NCBI GenBank assembly: GCA_947044365.1
Contig: OX345649.1
Span: forward strand, 2,226,430-2,290,429
Source: Petrosia ficiformis
Taxonomy: Eukaryota; Porifera; Demospongiae; Haplosclerida; Petrosiidae
Reading direction: 5' to 3'
Length of the DNA: 64,000 bases
Below are positions 11,341-22,914 of this stretch, piece by piece. A model generated the notes under the pieces. It saw nothing but the letters and a program-made list of their open reading frames with translations, made no database searches and was not told where the DNA came from. Made by a program: the position numbers and the translations under genes. How positions within the stretch are numbered: position 1 is the stretch's first letter; each line of letters opens with the position of its first letter.

Positions 11341-11730
11341 TAGCCTTATGCAGTCCAGGGGCGTAGCGAGAATTTTAGAAAAGTGGGGGCAAAGAAGAAA
11401 CAAGTGTATATAGAGAAAAAAACATCCCTATGATTGCTTTACAAATTTAAGTGAAGATATGACTGCTTTGTGGTGTGCAGAATTCAGTAATCATGGCTGA
11501 CTTTATCAAGCATGAAAGACAACAGCTTATTATAGTTATTATTTTGATTATCTACTCTCCTGACTTTTCAAAGGACCTTGTAGAACTTTAGGAATATATT
11601 TCGGGCAGAATAGCTAGCTATTAGTTTCAGTTTCTACGTAAGTTCAACAGCTTTCTTTCTGCTGGTGTGTAGAGCTTGATCGCGCGTTCGTTTACGCGCC
11701 ACGCCCATTAATTGACCGAGCCCCCGGGAA

Positions 11731-14312
11731 TAGTGATGGGCGATACCATAAATTTCCAGTACGATACGATACTGATTACTGCTCATGTAAGTATCGATAG
11801 TATCGATTACTAATATGATTACTACTTTTGAGTAATTAATAATGCACTTAATGAATCAGTTTGAACAGTTTCTATGAGTTTTTTTTTGAAAAATATATTA
11901 TGTGGCTTTGTTTAAAAATAAAAGCATGTTCACATTTTTTGACTTCACTCGATTTCTTTTACTCGCTGTTATTTCGCCTGCCTTGGAAAATAGCCTCTCA
12001 GAAGGCACAGACGTAGCAGGAATGGAAAAGAATTTTTTGGCATGTGAAGCCAAAAATGGGAAACACTTCTCATTTTCTGCCCACCACTTTAAGGGATCTT
12101 CCTTTCTTGCTAAATTCGGATGTTCAGTGTAAGTCCTAATCATAACTTTAGCATCTGAAGTGGATGGCCTTGATTGAGTAGCAGCCACTGAGTCATCAAT
12201 GAATGACCATAGCTCATCAGTTTCAGGCACCATATTTTCTGTTGTTGGAGTTGAGCTTCTAGATTCAGAACTGCTTCCTTGGGTTCCTGTAGCAACAATT
12301 GCTGCCACCTCTGCTGTAAGCCTTTGTACTGTGTTGTTATAAGCTGATGGATCACCAAAACCTATCTTTTTAAACCTGGGATCCAGCAAAGTGCTCACTG
12401 CCAGTGAGTAGTGTGATTCAAGACCGGTGAACCTCTTTGCCATACTTCTAACCAATTCATCTTTTAGTCTGCCACGGGAAGAACTACATTGAATTGTGGC
12501 ACGCTGAAGTGACCGAGCTAAAGGAATTACTTTAGAAATAGACAAGTATTTATCAGCAGAAATCTCCCTTGTAGCACGCTCGAAGTGCTGCAACATCTTA
12601 CATGCATCCTTTAAGGCATCAATCTCACTTGATGACAGGCACAGTTGACTATGATCAAGGAAGCAAAGTGTGGCATTCACAGCTTGATACTCCTCGATCA
12701 AGCTTTGAAACATATAGTAAGAAGAGTTCCACCTTGTAACAACATCTCTTATCAACTTTTTTTCATCTCCACCCATCTGCTTTTGTACCTCACTCAGTTT
12801 GTCCCTTGCCTTTATACTTTGTTTAAAGTAGGTAACTATATTTCTGCACTTTTGATGAAGTTCAGACAGTTCTTCATCATTCTCAATTGCCTCCTGCACT
12901 ATCAAATTAAGTGAATGAGCAAAACAAGGGACATGCCTCCATCCAGTCATCCTAGCAGCAGCCAGCATGTTTGAAGCATTGTCTGTAACAATACAACATA
13001 CTTTATCAGTAATGTTCCAATCAGCTGCAATCTATATTAACTCAGTCGATATATTCTCTGCTGTGTGATTCATTCTTACTTGATATGTAGCCAAGACACA
13101 AGATTTTAGCTCCCAAGAAGATGTAAGATAATGACAGGTGACTGTGATATAGCTTTCTGTATTACAAGAACTCCAGAAGTCAGTCGTAAGAGAACATGCT
13201 TCAACTTCGGCCAATTGGTGTTGTAGGTTATCTCTTTGAGACATGTAACGATTTGGGAGGAGTGATCTCATCACATGACGTCTGCTAGGGAGCTCATACC
13301 TATACATGTACATAATAATGAAAATAATTCAACTTTCACTATTACAATTAACATTTTATGTCAAATTTAATTGCAATGTTAAGCATCATACTCTCATAAT
13401 TCAGTCACCTGGGGTCAAGGGCAGAAACAAAATCTTGAAATCCTTTATCCTCTATCATACTTGGAGGAACCAAGTCTTTCACAATCATTGAAATCAGAGC
13501 TTCATCTATTTTTTTCTTTCGAGTAGATGTTTCTAAAAATATTAAGCTTTGTTTCAAAACCTATATAATATACTGAACACATGTCATACTTGGATACACA
13601 GATTTTTTGTTTATGACTTCAGATAATGTTGGCTGAGTCATGGTAGCATCATCTCTTTCAAGTTTTCTTTTTTTAATCAGTTCCACTTCTTTCTTCTCCT
13701 CTTCACAGGCTTGCCATTCCTTCAAATGTTTTGTTTTCAGGTGCTGCATGAATAATGGATAAAATATTGCTGCATAATGAATGAAGCTGTCATATTCCTT
13801 ACTAACTTTTGCTAGATTAGATGTGTTGCTTGAATGTTGGTATTTTAACCCACATATTAAACAACTAGCAAAATTTGGTTGATCCTGGACCTTTTCAAAA
13901 TAGTTCCATATTGGACTAGTATACTTTTTGCTAGCTCTCTTACTAGCACTAGGCTGTATGTCATCCACATTCGATGGGCCAGGCTGAAGCAATTGTTCAT
14001 GATTTTCTTCTGGAGAAACTGATTGCATTGTTTCTTCTTCTTCTCTGCAATACAATAGTAATACTTGATCAAACGCTTGCTGCTCCAGTAGACTTCGATC
14101 TCTATCGTGCGACGTGCGTATGACTGCGAGGCTAGTGCGAGCGTATTCTCATAATTCTCTGCACACGTGTGAATTACAAACTGCGCATGCGCAGGTAATC
14201 ATTTTTTAAACATCCGATACCTTTCATCGTAATCGATTAGTAATCGATACCGTAAAGTATCGACAAAATATCGATTACTTCGATACTTTTCGATTAGTAT
14301 CGCCCATCACTA
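11731..14312 (-). mobile_element. hAT-superfamily DNA transposon (hAT-1), 2.58 kb
   Basis: Perfect 16-bp inverted ends TAGTGATGGGCGATAC (11731-11746 and 14297-14312) are flanked by a perfect 8-bp target duplication CCCGGGAA (11723-11730 and 14313-14320). Both traits are diagnostic of hAT. The subterminal regions are rich in ATCGATAC-like words, probable transposase binding sites. An empty-site paralogue of the target is present at 47006-47100. Confidence 0.93.
11898..14055 (-). pseudogene. hAT-1 transposase, BED zinc finger type, one nonsense codon
   Basis: Three exons join in phase on the minus strand: about 14055-13590, 13532-13409 and 13299-11898. Exon 1 encodes a BED-type finger (SPIWNYFEKV, CLICG, then HLKTKHL). 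Exon 3 holds the RNase H-like catalytic core (TTDFWSS, DNASNM), the CFAHSLNL segment, TRWNSSYYM and the C-terminal dimerisation motif (ATSVPSERLFSKAGEI). The frame of exon 3 is open except for one TAG at 13032-13034. The true start is unsettled: the ORF reaches 14055, but a CAG acceptor lies at about 14049, so a short upstream exon may exist. Function: cut-and-paste transposition of its own element. The copy is recently inactivated or only marginally so. Confidence 0.85.
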
Positions 14313-14518
14313 CCCGGGAATGACGCAACTTCCTTAACTACGTATACAACGCATAGTCGCGCAAGTGACACAAACATATAATTTTATATATTATATATAT
14401 ATATTATATATAATATATATATATATACATTAAACCCCGTGGAAAGCAATTATAGGGATGGCCCTACGGGCCATAAAAAATGCACGCGAAGCGCGCCAAA
14501 ATTTTTTGTTTTGTTTAA

Positions 14519-15263
14519 CCATAGATTATATAGACTACGTATAAGGGATTGGAAACGCCCACGCATTTCTGTACACTCCGTTGCCCCACCCTATCTTTTT
14601 TAGCCAGCCCCTCCCCTCTAAATACAATGCGCTATGCATGCAAGACTGGTAAAGAACTTGTTTTAAATCGTGTATAATTAAAGAACACTTTTGTTAAACT
14701 AATTGATAATATCACCAACCAACATAGGAGTGCTATACCTTCAGCTAGAAAACTGGAGTGTTGAACTATATGACCTACCACACTGCTTAGAGTCCCCAAA
14801 ATGTAAGTACCTCGTAACCGTTTCAACTGGATTTTCTACATCTAAACGGTAACTTTTTTCTCTATATTTGTTTTAAACCCATGTATTTTTATTGAGTAAC
14901 AAAACTTACATGGGAATATTGCAATAGAACTGTTATTAAAAGAAGTAAGAGTCCCAAAACCCGTTTTCGTTATGATATGTACTAAAAAACAATGGTTTTT
15001 AACATCGTACATGATTTGTTGCTAATGTTTTAGCAGTTGAGATGTTAAAACGATACAATAGCAACATGTGTATCAAGAAAAAACACCTTAATTGTCCAGT
15101 TTCAGCAAGGAATAGTGTTTTTTCTATGATCAGTCCTCACTACTAAGTAATAAAATTTAATTGATTTCTGGGGACACGGAGTGCGTCACAGACTTATGCA
15201 TTGATGCTATGGGATCACGTGCGCCGTTTCCAATCCCTTATACGTAGTCTATATAATCTATGG
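14519..15263. mobile_element. MITE with about 40-bp perfect inverted ends and TTTAA flanks
   Basis: CCATAGATTATATAGACTAC begins at 14519 and continues to 14557; its mirror ends at 15263. TTTAA borders both sides (14514-14518, 15264-15268), containing TTAA, as for piggyBac-like elements. A minus-strand 64-residue ORF inside (14632-14826) is unassigned. Confidence 0.75.
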
Positions 15264-15624
15264 TTTAACGTTTGGCATCTAAAGCCACGCCCACTAATTA
15301 ACTATATATATACGTGTACGTGTACGTGTGTGATGGTAATGTTTATCACCTGGGTGTGGCTGCTCAAAAGTTATTACTAACTCGAGGAGCACGCTCGCTC
15401 GAATTTATTGAAAGTTTTGTTACTCACGTAGGAAAGAGCTTTATAGTTATCCTCTCTACAATGTTTCCAAGTTAAAAGACTACTAAACATCATCTTTCAG
15501 TGCTGGAATTACCGTAAGGAGTGAAATATAACGCAATTTTATAATTTTTAATTTACAAGTGACAACTCTCACGTTTCAGAAAAAAAAGGGGGGCAAATGC
15601 CCCCCTGGCTACGCCACTGCAGTC

Positions 15625-16012
15625 AATGTGGCATTACTTGATGTTTATGAACACGTAAGGAAGTATGAAACTAGAAACATTTTTTCAGAGTGTATTGTGA
15701 TAAACCATTGATATATCAGTAACATCATAAACACAGATGGGAATATATAGGCAACACATATATGTATTCATTTTTATGGTATCAAAATGTAGGAGAGTGG
15801 CAATACATCTCCAGTTTGTTTATTTATTTTTTATATGGTTTAGTAGTATATAAAGAAAAGTAGCTTTTGTTTCTTACCAAGATATGAGATAAATTATCAC
15901 AACAAATTTTTTACTGACATCGTTAGTTCTTCGTGGAGTAGTTACCTAGTTATAAACAAAACGTACATACACAATTGTGTACATGTAGGTATTATTAGTC
16001 GTCATGCAGAAA
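15625..16012. other. Intergenic, nothing recognised
   Basis: AT-rich with stops in all frames; no repeat structure seen. Confidence 0.4.
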
Positions 16013-17095
16013 TGGGTTTAAATACATGTCTCAGTACAAATACAAATACTTGAAACTCAAATACAAATACAATTACTTTTTTTTGGGTGCATTTTGAAAT
16101 ACAAATACATATACATATACAAATACTTTTAAATACAGCTTTAAGTACTTACATGTATTTCTCATAAAGTCTAACTTAAAGTTTCTATACTTAACAAAGA
16201 GTACTATTGCCATTACATCTTACAAACATATGAATCTCAAACATATTGTTTGCTAAATGACATCTTCTAGGTCCTTCCAGCAATTTAATCAGTTGTCAGC
16301 AACCAACTTCATGAAAGGACAGTGTATTTATCAAGTATTTGCATTTTAAATACATTTTCAGTATATTTTAATTACAAATTTTTGTTGCTTCAAAACTCAA
16401 AAATATACAAATACAAATATTTTTTAAGGTTGTAGTCTTTTCCGTGGGCGGATGCTACTCCAATCAGTTTCTAGTCTTGCCAGCTTCTTGCTGCATACAA
16501 TCTGGTTTAATTCTGTATCTTTTGAAAGCCACACCCACCCGGGGGTATAATTATTGGGCCTAAATGTTTTCACTGATAGTTTATTTTCAGAAACAAAGCT
16601 AAACACACCCTTCGGGTGGTGGAGGGGGCGGTAGGCGGGAAACCCTGGCAGGGTAACTGTAGTTGCTCTCTGAGAAAGATCGGAGTTTGATAGTGTCTAG
16701 AAAGGTAGATTTTATGGTTTCAGTGAAAAGCTACAGAATTCAGCTTTCTTCAGCCTCTTGTAACTATAAAAGTAAAATGAATTTGCAGAAAACGGCTCTA
16801 TTTGTTTTCTCAAAATGTATTGTACTTGATGCACGCCATGATTGGTGGGCGTGGCTTTCTTGGTTTTGTACTTATTACGATGGCAAAAATGGACATTTTT
16901 CCAACACTCCCACTCTTGTAGAGAAGTATAAAGATGACGAGAAGATATGAAGGTTGCTATTACACCAGGTTAGAGTCATATTATATAATATTCTATTTTG
17001 AAACTGATTGGAGTCGCATCCGCACACTCCCTAGTACCACCTTAAAAGTATTTAAATATGACTAAATACAAATACTGAAGCATTTGACCAAAGTC
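16013..17095. mobile_element. CAAATAC-rich MITE with a nested MITE
   Basis: The outer parts (16030-16430 and 17040-17095) are built of ACAAATAC words and end in a GACCAAAGTCC-like sequence, like the elements at 39091-39588 and 40828-41312. Inside, GCGGATGCTACTCCAATCAG at about 16449 is mirrored, with one mismatch, at about 17000-17025. That marks a second insertion with its own ends. Confidence 0.5.
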
Positions 17096-17577
17096 CTAGT
17101 CGTAGTAATAATAATAATAATCATTATCATTAATGTATATTGAACAAAAAAAACTCAATAGCCGATCTACAACAAAAATTAAAAATAAACATTTTGCTTT
17201 CAGATTCTTACTGTTGCTAAAATACTGTATGAATGATGATGTTAATTGGTGTATCTAGTCAATATTTAAACATGCTATAATAAATATTTGCTTACCAGAA
17301 ACGTATGTACTTCAGTTCTTCTTGTTCTAATGTAAGCTAATATTGCATAAACTAGTGCAAGATTGATTGCCACACATTCAAGAATCTATTGAATTAAAAT
17401 AAATCATCATGTTACGAATCAAATATGTGAAGGTTAATGCAATTCTTATTGCTTGCAGGACCATTTCCATGATTGCTTTCCTACGGGTACAATACAGTTG
17501 TATGTATTTGCTTGTATCACACATGTGTTGCACACATCATTACATTGGCTTGGCAATTAATGGGTGCGGCATGTGAG
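17096..17577. other. Intergenic, nothing recognised
   Basis: AT-rich; no exon or repeat was recognised before the gypsy target site GGAAT at 17578. Confidence 0.4.
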
Positions 17578-17582
17578 GGAAT

Positions 17583-17752
17583 TGTAATGTTTAGTTATAA
17601 TTATTTTATCCTTAATGTGTTATGTTATTGTAGTTATAATAATTAATGATGTCATGATTAGGTAACAATAAGAACACATGTTAGAGAACACATGTTGGAG
17701 AAGAACTAAATCTGCTAACATCCTTTATACTACTAGACTACACAACATTATA
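17583..17752 (+). repeat. gypsy-1 5' LTR
   Basis: Begins TGTAATGTTTAG and ends CACAACATTATA. It is identical to the 3' copy except for one extra T near 17608. It contains a repeated phrase, ACACATGTTAGAG/ACACATGTTGGAG. Confidence 0.93.
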
Positions 17753-17754
17753 AC

Positions 17755-17767
17755 TGGCGACGAGGAT
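17755..17767 (+). promoter_or_regulatory. gypsy-1 primer-binding site, tRNA-Ser type
   Basis: TGGCGACGAGGAT lies two bases after the LTR. It is the exact complement of the 13 terminal bases (with CCA) of metazoan tRNA-Ser(GCU) as I remember them (ATCCTCGTCGCCA), so that tRNA is the likely reverse-transcription primer. Confidence 0.75.
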
Positions 17768-17792
17768 AAGATTTACTTCTTTTTAGCTAATT

Positions 17793-20024
17793 ATGGCAGG
17801 AAGAATTGATTTGATACCACTTCAAGTGTTTGACCCGATCAGTGACCCTAGTTCCCTAAGCCAGAGATGGAAGAGTTGGAAGCGACGATTTGAAACTTAC
17901 CTGATAGCTTTGAATATCACAGATGACAAGCAAAAACGGGCTCTGCTACTTTATCAAGCAGGACAGCCAACGCAGGAAATATTCGAGACCATCCCCGAGA
18001 CTGGAGATGATTACCAAACAGCTATGACAAAGCTAGATGAATATTTTGCACCCAAGAAGAATGTAGATTATGAAATTTTCCAATTTCGACAAGCAGTTCA
18101 GCTGAAAGATGAAATGGTTGATCAATTTGCTACCCGACTGAGAAAGTTAGCAGCCTATTGTGAGTTTCCTGACCTAGATAGAGAATTAAAGTCAGCCATT
18201 ATTCAGAATTGTCACTCCAAACGTCTTCGAAGATTCGCTCTTTGGGAAGAAGCTCTCACACTTGAAAGTCTTCTGTCGAAAGCCCGATTGTTAGAAATTA
18301 GTGAATCGCAAGCAACTGGCATGGAAACTACATTGTCTCAAACATCACCCGAGTCAGCAAATTTCATTCGTCAAAAGGGACGTTTTCCTAAACCTCCACG
18401 ACAATCAGAAAAGTTAAATCAGTGTCATAAGTGTGGTCAAGCGTGGCCACATCAGAATGGTCCATGCCCAGCCAAAGGTCAAACCTGTCGTAAGTGTGGT
18501 AAACCTAATCATTTTGCGAAAGTATGCTTCTCCAAACAGAACAATATACAAGGGAGAAACAACATACATAGACGCCCACCTCAGCATAACCCAAAATCAC
18601 ACATCCATCAGGTTTCAACAGAACAATGTGAGGAAGTAAGTAGTAGCAGTGATGATGAGTACCTCTACACATTGAATAATGACCCAACAGATGCCAAAAC
18701 CCCAGAAGTATGTGTCAAAGTCAACGGTGTTTCTATTAAGATGATTGTTGACACAGGTGCCTCCACAGATATATTGGATCAAGACACATTCACCAAAATA
18801 AAACATCTAAAGAATATCAAGCTACAAACTCCTACTAAACGTATTTTTGCTTATGGTTCTAAGTCACAGCTCCATGTACTTGGAAAGTTTGACACCGAGA
18901 TAGAATTCAAGAACAATTGTCATACCTCTACTGTTCATGTGTTACAAGGAAACCATGGATCACTACTAAGTTACAAAACAGCTTCTAACCTTGGTATCAT
19001 TGATGTAAATCTTCATCGAATTGACGAGCAGTCACTCACCTCTGAAAGGTTGGTGCAGCAGTATCCAAATGTGTTCAAAGGGATTGGAAAGTTAAAGAAT
19101 GTTGACATCAAGCTACACATTGATGAGACTGTGCCTCCGGTAGCCCAGTCAGCTCGCCGCATTCCATTCCGCATGAGAAAGAAAGTTTCTAAAGAATTAG
19201 AGAATCTAGAACGACAAGGAATCATCGAGAAAGTAGAAGGACCAACTCCCTGGGTATCTCCATTAGTTGTCATCCCTAAGAAAAATGGTGATGTTCGACT
19301 CTGTGTCGATATGCAAATGGCTAATAAAGCGATAAAGCGTGAAAGACATCCAAGTCCGACTGTTGATGATTTGATCCACATCCTGAATGGAGCCACAGTA
19401 TTTTCGAAACTGGATTTACGTGCTGGTTACCATCAACTAACATTAGCAGAAGAGAGCCGATATATCACGACATTTACCACTCACAAAGGTCTACGACGAT
19501 ATGCCAGATTGAATTTTGGTACGAACTCAGCAAGTGAAACATTTCAGAAAGTCATCAACGAACAGACTCGAGATATTCCTGGTTCGTTGAATATCAGTGA
19601 TGATGTCATTGTATTTGGCACAACTCAAGCTGATCATGATAAAGCCCTTCAAGCAGTTTTACAGAAATTCTCTAAGGTTGGTCTGACTCTGAATAAACAG
19701 AAATGTGAGTTCAACAAAAGCTCATTGACATTTTTTGGTTTTGTGTTCTCAGCTAACGGAATTTCTCCTGACCCAAAGAAAGTTCAAGCAATTCACGAGG
19801 CTAGTCCACCAGATTCGATCAGCAGTGTCAGAAGTTTCTTAGGAATGGCCACATACTGTGCAAAGTTCATCCCGAACTTCAGCGAGATTTCACAGCCACT
19901 TCGAAAACTGACGAAGAAAGATACTCAGTTCAAATGGACGCAAGAGCATGATCATTCGTTCAAAATGATCAAAGAACAGTTAAAGTCATGGCCTACTTTG
20001 ATCAAAGCAAAGAAACCGAGCTAA
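17793..20024 (+). pseudogene. gypsy-1 gag-protease-reverse transcriptase ORF
   Basis: 743 codons from the first ATG after the primer site. The N-terminal 180 residues are gag-like. Two CCHC-type knuckles lie near residues 210-245 (CHKCG, then CRKCGKPNHFAKVC). The aspartic protease DTGAST is near residue 320, and the RT core runs from about 485 (VIPKKNGDVRLCVDMQ). The palm motif reads NISDDVIVFG near 600, so the usual Tyr of YxDD is Ile. Other gypsy lineages are known with this variant, so it may not be a defect. The ORF runs out of frame near 19985, at the start of RNase H, where the next frame takes over. This looks like a small indel rather than programmed frameshifting. The enzyme would copy element RNA into DNA in cytoplasmic particles. 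Confidence 0.88.
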
Positions 20025-21811
20025 TCACAGATGCCTCACCATTTGGTCTATCTGCTATTCTGATACAGAAAACTCCGGGACGAGAGGACAGGAAAGTTGT
20101 TGCATATGCAAGCCGATCGTTATCTGATGTAGAAAGCCGTTACTCTCAAACTGAGAAAGAAGCATTGGCTATAGTTTGGGCAATTGAAAGGCTTCATCTC
20201 TACTTATTTGGTAATCATTTTACTTTATACACAGACTGTAAACCAGTCCAACTGATTTTTGACAATCCAAAATCGAAACCACCTGCCAGAATTGAGCGAT
20301 GGAATTTACGCCTGCAAGGATATAATTTCACTGTCGTACATACGAAAGGAAGTCAGAATCCATCTGATTTTTTATCAAGACATCCAAACCCAAAGGAAAA
20401 TGAAAAGCTGGATTTACTAGCAGAGGACTATGTCAACTTCCTCATCACTCATGCTGTACCGAAAGCTATGTCTTTAGAGGAGATTCAACTAGCAACTAAA
20501 GCTGATAACACCTTACAAAGGCTCACAGAAATAATTCACATGGAGCAATGGGAATCCGTAATTCGAGGATCTACATGGGAAGGAGTAGATCAGTCAGAAC
20601 TGCAACTGTTCAGCAAAGTCAAAGATGAATTGACAGTCAATGATGATTCAGGCATTATTCTTCGTGGAAGTCGTATTGTAATACCAACTTCTCTTCGTCA
20701 AAAAGCTATTTCATTAGCTCATGAAGGTCATCAAGGACTGGTAAAAACTAAGAAATTGTTGAGAGAGAAAGTGTGGTTCCCAAGAATTGATGAAGAAACC
20801 AAACAGATGATTGACAAATGTATTCCATGTCAAGCCAATGGACCCGAGAATCGCCCAGACACTTTACAAATGTCACCTCTACCACCAGAACCATGGCATA
20901 CTCTCCATGTTGACTTTTGTGGACCATTTCCAACAGGAGAATAATTATTCGTAGCCATAGATGCCTATTCCCGTTTCCCTGAAGTTGAAATCGTAAATAG
21001 TACCTCATCAACAGCAACAATTCCGAAGTTAGAGAGAATGTTCTCCGTACATGGAATTCCAAGTGTCCTAAGAAGTGATAATGGACCACCATTTACTGGA
21101 GAAGAGTTTAAGAAGTTCATGCTAGAAAATGGAATAAATCATCGAAGAATCACTTCGTTATGGCCTCAAGCGAATTCAGAAGCTGAAAACTTTATGAAAC
21201 CCCTTACCAAAGCAATCCGATCTGCTCATGCTGAAGGAAAGAACTGGAAGAAAGATCTCTACCTATTTCTGTTGAATTATCGAGCAACCCCACATAGCAC
21301 CACGGGATTCGCCCCATCAGAACTTCTTTTTAATCGAAAGATCAAGACAAAACTTCCTCAACTCACTGTTAACAGCCAAACAGAGATGAATTCTAAAGTT
21401 CAGAAAAATGACAAGGAAGCAAAGGAAAAAATGAAGAGACATGCCGATGAGAAATCTCGTGTAAAAGCCTCTGATATTAAAGTTGGTGATACTGTCCTGA
21501 TACGTCAAAGAAAACAGAACATGTTTTCTACCAAATTTGATCCGTCACCATTCTATGTTGTGAGACGAAAAGGAACAATGATAACAGCAGTCCGAAATAG
21601 GAAATATGTATCTCGTAACATATCACATTTCAAGAAAATTGAGTCGTCTATTGTGGAATCAAGTATCACTGATGAACATGAAGAAGAAAATGATGATATC
21701 CTGACAGAAGTTGATGTTGCTCCCTCACCAGTCAACTCTGTTCCTCCGATTAATGTGAGAAGATATCCGAATCGAGATCGAAGACAAACTCAACGATATG
21801 GATATGATTAG
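19988..21811 (+). pseudogene. gypsy-1 RNase H and integrase ORF, one in-frame stop
   Basis: The frame opens at 19988, overlapping the RT ORF, and runs to 21811 with one TAA at 20942-20944. RNase H (ITDASPFGLSAIL, YTDCKPVQ) comes first. The integrase zinc domain follows (HEGHQGLVKTKKLL, CIPCQ), then the DDE triad: the Asp in HVDFCGPF just before the stop, the Asp in SDNGPPF and the Glu in NSEAENF. The basic C-terminus ends RRQTQRYGYD. The stop falls inside the catalytic core, which would inactivate integrase. Together with the 5' frameshift this makes the copy non-autonomous despite its youth. Confidence 0.88.
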
Positions 21812-21908
21812 TGAGTCTTGTGAATTTGTACAATAACTATATCAATTTATCTGATTTATTAGTAGTGTAATGCATTCCTTATGTTTTGTTGTGTAAGAGT
21901 TCATTATC

Positions 21909-21922
21909 AAAGAAAGGGAGAG
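21909..21922 (+). promoter_or_regulatory. gypsy-1 polypurine tract
   Basis: AAAGAAAGGGAGAG directly abuts the 3' LTR and would prime plus-strand DNA synthesis. Confidence 0.8.
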
Positions 21923-21923
21923 T

Positions 21924-22092
21924 TGTAATGTTTAGTTATAATTATTTATCCTTAATGTGTTATGTTATTGTAGTTATAATAATTAATGATGTCATGATTA
22001 GGTAACAATAAGAACACATGTTAGAGAACACATGTTGGAGAAGAACTAAATCTGCTAACATCCTTTATACTACTAGACTACACAACATTATA
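21924..22092 (+). repeat. gypsy-1 3' LTR
   Basis: 169-bp partner of 17583-17752, followed by the target duplication GGAAT. Confidence 0.93.
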
Positions 22093-22251
22093 GGAATGTG
22101 TATTGGAGTTACAGCAGGATGAAATCAGCTGGTGGAAACTGAAACTGGTAGCTGAAATACAATGCAAAACATACGAGAAATGTTAAAGAATGGAAAAAAA
22201 GGAATATTATAGAGGAAAGTATCCTATGATTGCTTTGTGGTGACTAGCAAT

Positions 22252-22914
22252 TAGTGCTGGGTGATATAGTCGATACACTATATTATATCACGATAGAATA
22301 CATTAGTTTAACTAATTTTTTGTCGATCGAAACCCCGCATTTTGGGTTCAAGTGTTCTGAAGATGGTATTAATCAAGAGTGGAAGCAGGTGATATGTTGT
22401 ACTTGTGAGCATGAAATATTTACTCTGGAAACTGACACAAGTAATATGGGATATCATTTGGAAAATACCATCCTAATCTCTGTGCCGATGTTAAGAAGGA
22501 TATTGGTAAAGTAAGAATGGGCTAGACAATAATAATGCAAGCAAAAAATTGTAGAAAATTATTACAGACTCCTTTTCTAGTGCACAGTCACTATCACATA
22601 CCAGTACACGACACAAAGAACGAGCAGAAGTCGAATGGTATTTTTCAGAAGAAGCACTAGATTTAGAGATGTATCTGTTACAATGGTGGATGGAGAGAAG
22701 CTCACAATTCCCTTATCTGTCCAAGTTGGCGAAACAGATATTTTGTTTTTGTACAAGTTGCCTATCAGAACGTCATTTTAGTTCTGTAGGCAATCTCATT
22801 TCGAAGAAACGGAACTGTTTATTCCCTGATAATGTTAATCATATGCTTTTTCTGTGTGGAAATTTGAACAGTAAAGAGAACGCCTACAAAAATATATGTG
22901 AAGCAGATATCTAA
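22252..22914 (+). pseudogene. hAT-4 remnant: one end plus transposase C-terminus
   Basis: TAGTGCTGGGTGATATAG at 22252 resembles a hAT end. From about 22579 to 22914 an open frame encodes the C-terminal dimerisation domain (LQWWMERSSQFPYLSKLAKQ, then CLSERHFSSVGNLIS). The finger and catalytic domains are missing between them, and no right end was found. This is an internally deleted, dead copy. Confidence 0.75.

Larger units (their letters stand above)
11356..15617. mobile_element. Non-autonomous DNA element with CAG-GGCGTAGC ends, host of nested insertions
   Basis: Left end CAGGGGCGTAGCGAG (11356) pairs with the inverted right end reading GTGGCGTAGCCAGGGGG. The flanks share TGCAGTC (11349-11355 and 15618-15624), consistent with a target duplication of about 7-8 bp. 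Inside lie the hAT element 11731-14312, a TA-rich tract (about 14375-14426) and a TTAA-type MITE (14519-15263). The original element must have been much shorter. Confidence 0.6.
17583..22092 (+). mobile_element. Ty3/gypsy LTR retrotransposon (gypsy-1), complete length
   Basis: LTRs of 170 and 169 bp bound a gag-pol interior, and a perfect 5-bp target duplication GGAAT lies at 17578-17582 and 22093-22097. By eye the LTRs differ only by one T, so insertion was recent. The LTR boundary may shift by one base because a T precedes both copies. A primer site, purine tract and integrase downstream of RNase H (Ty3 order) are all visible. Confidence 0.95.

Noticed and set aside
12140..12914. Additional ORFs inside hAT-1 on both strands
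   Set aside because: They are out-of-frame or antisense shadows of the transposase exon.
18505..19396. Minus-strand ORFs within gypsy-1
   Set aside because: They are antisense shadows of gag-pol with no family motifs.
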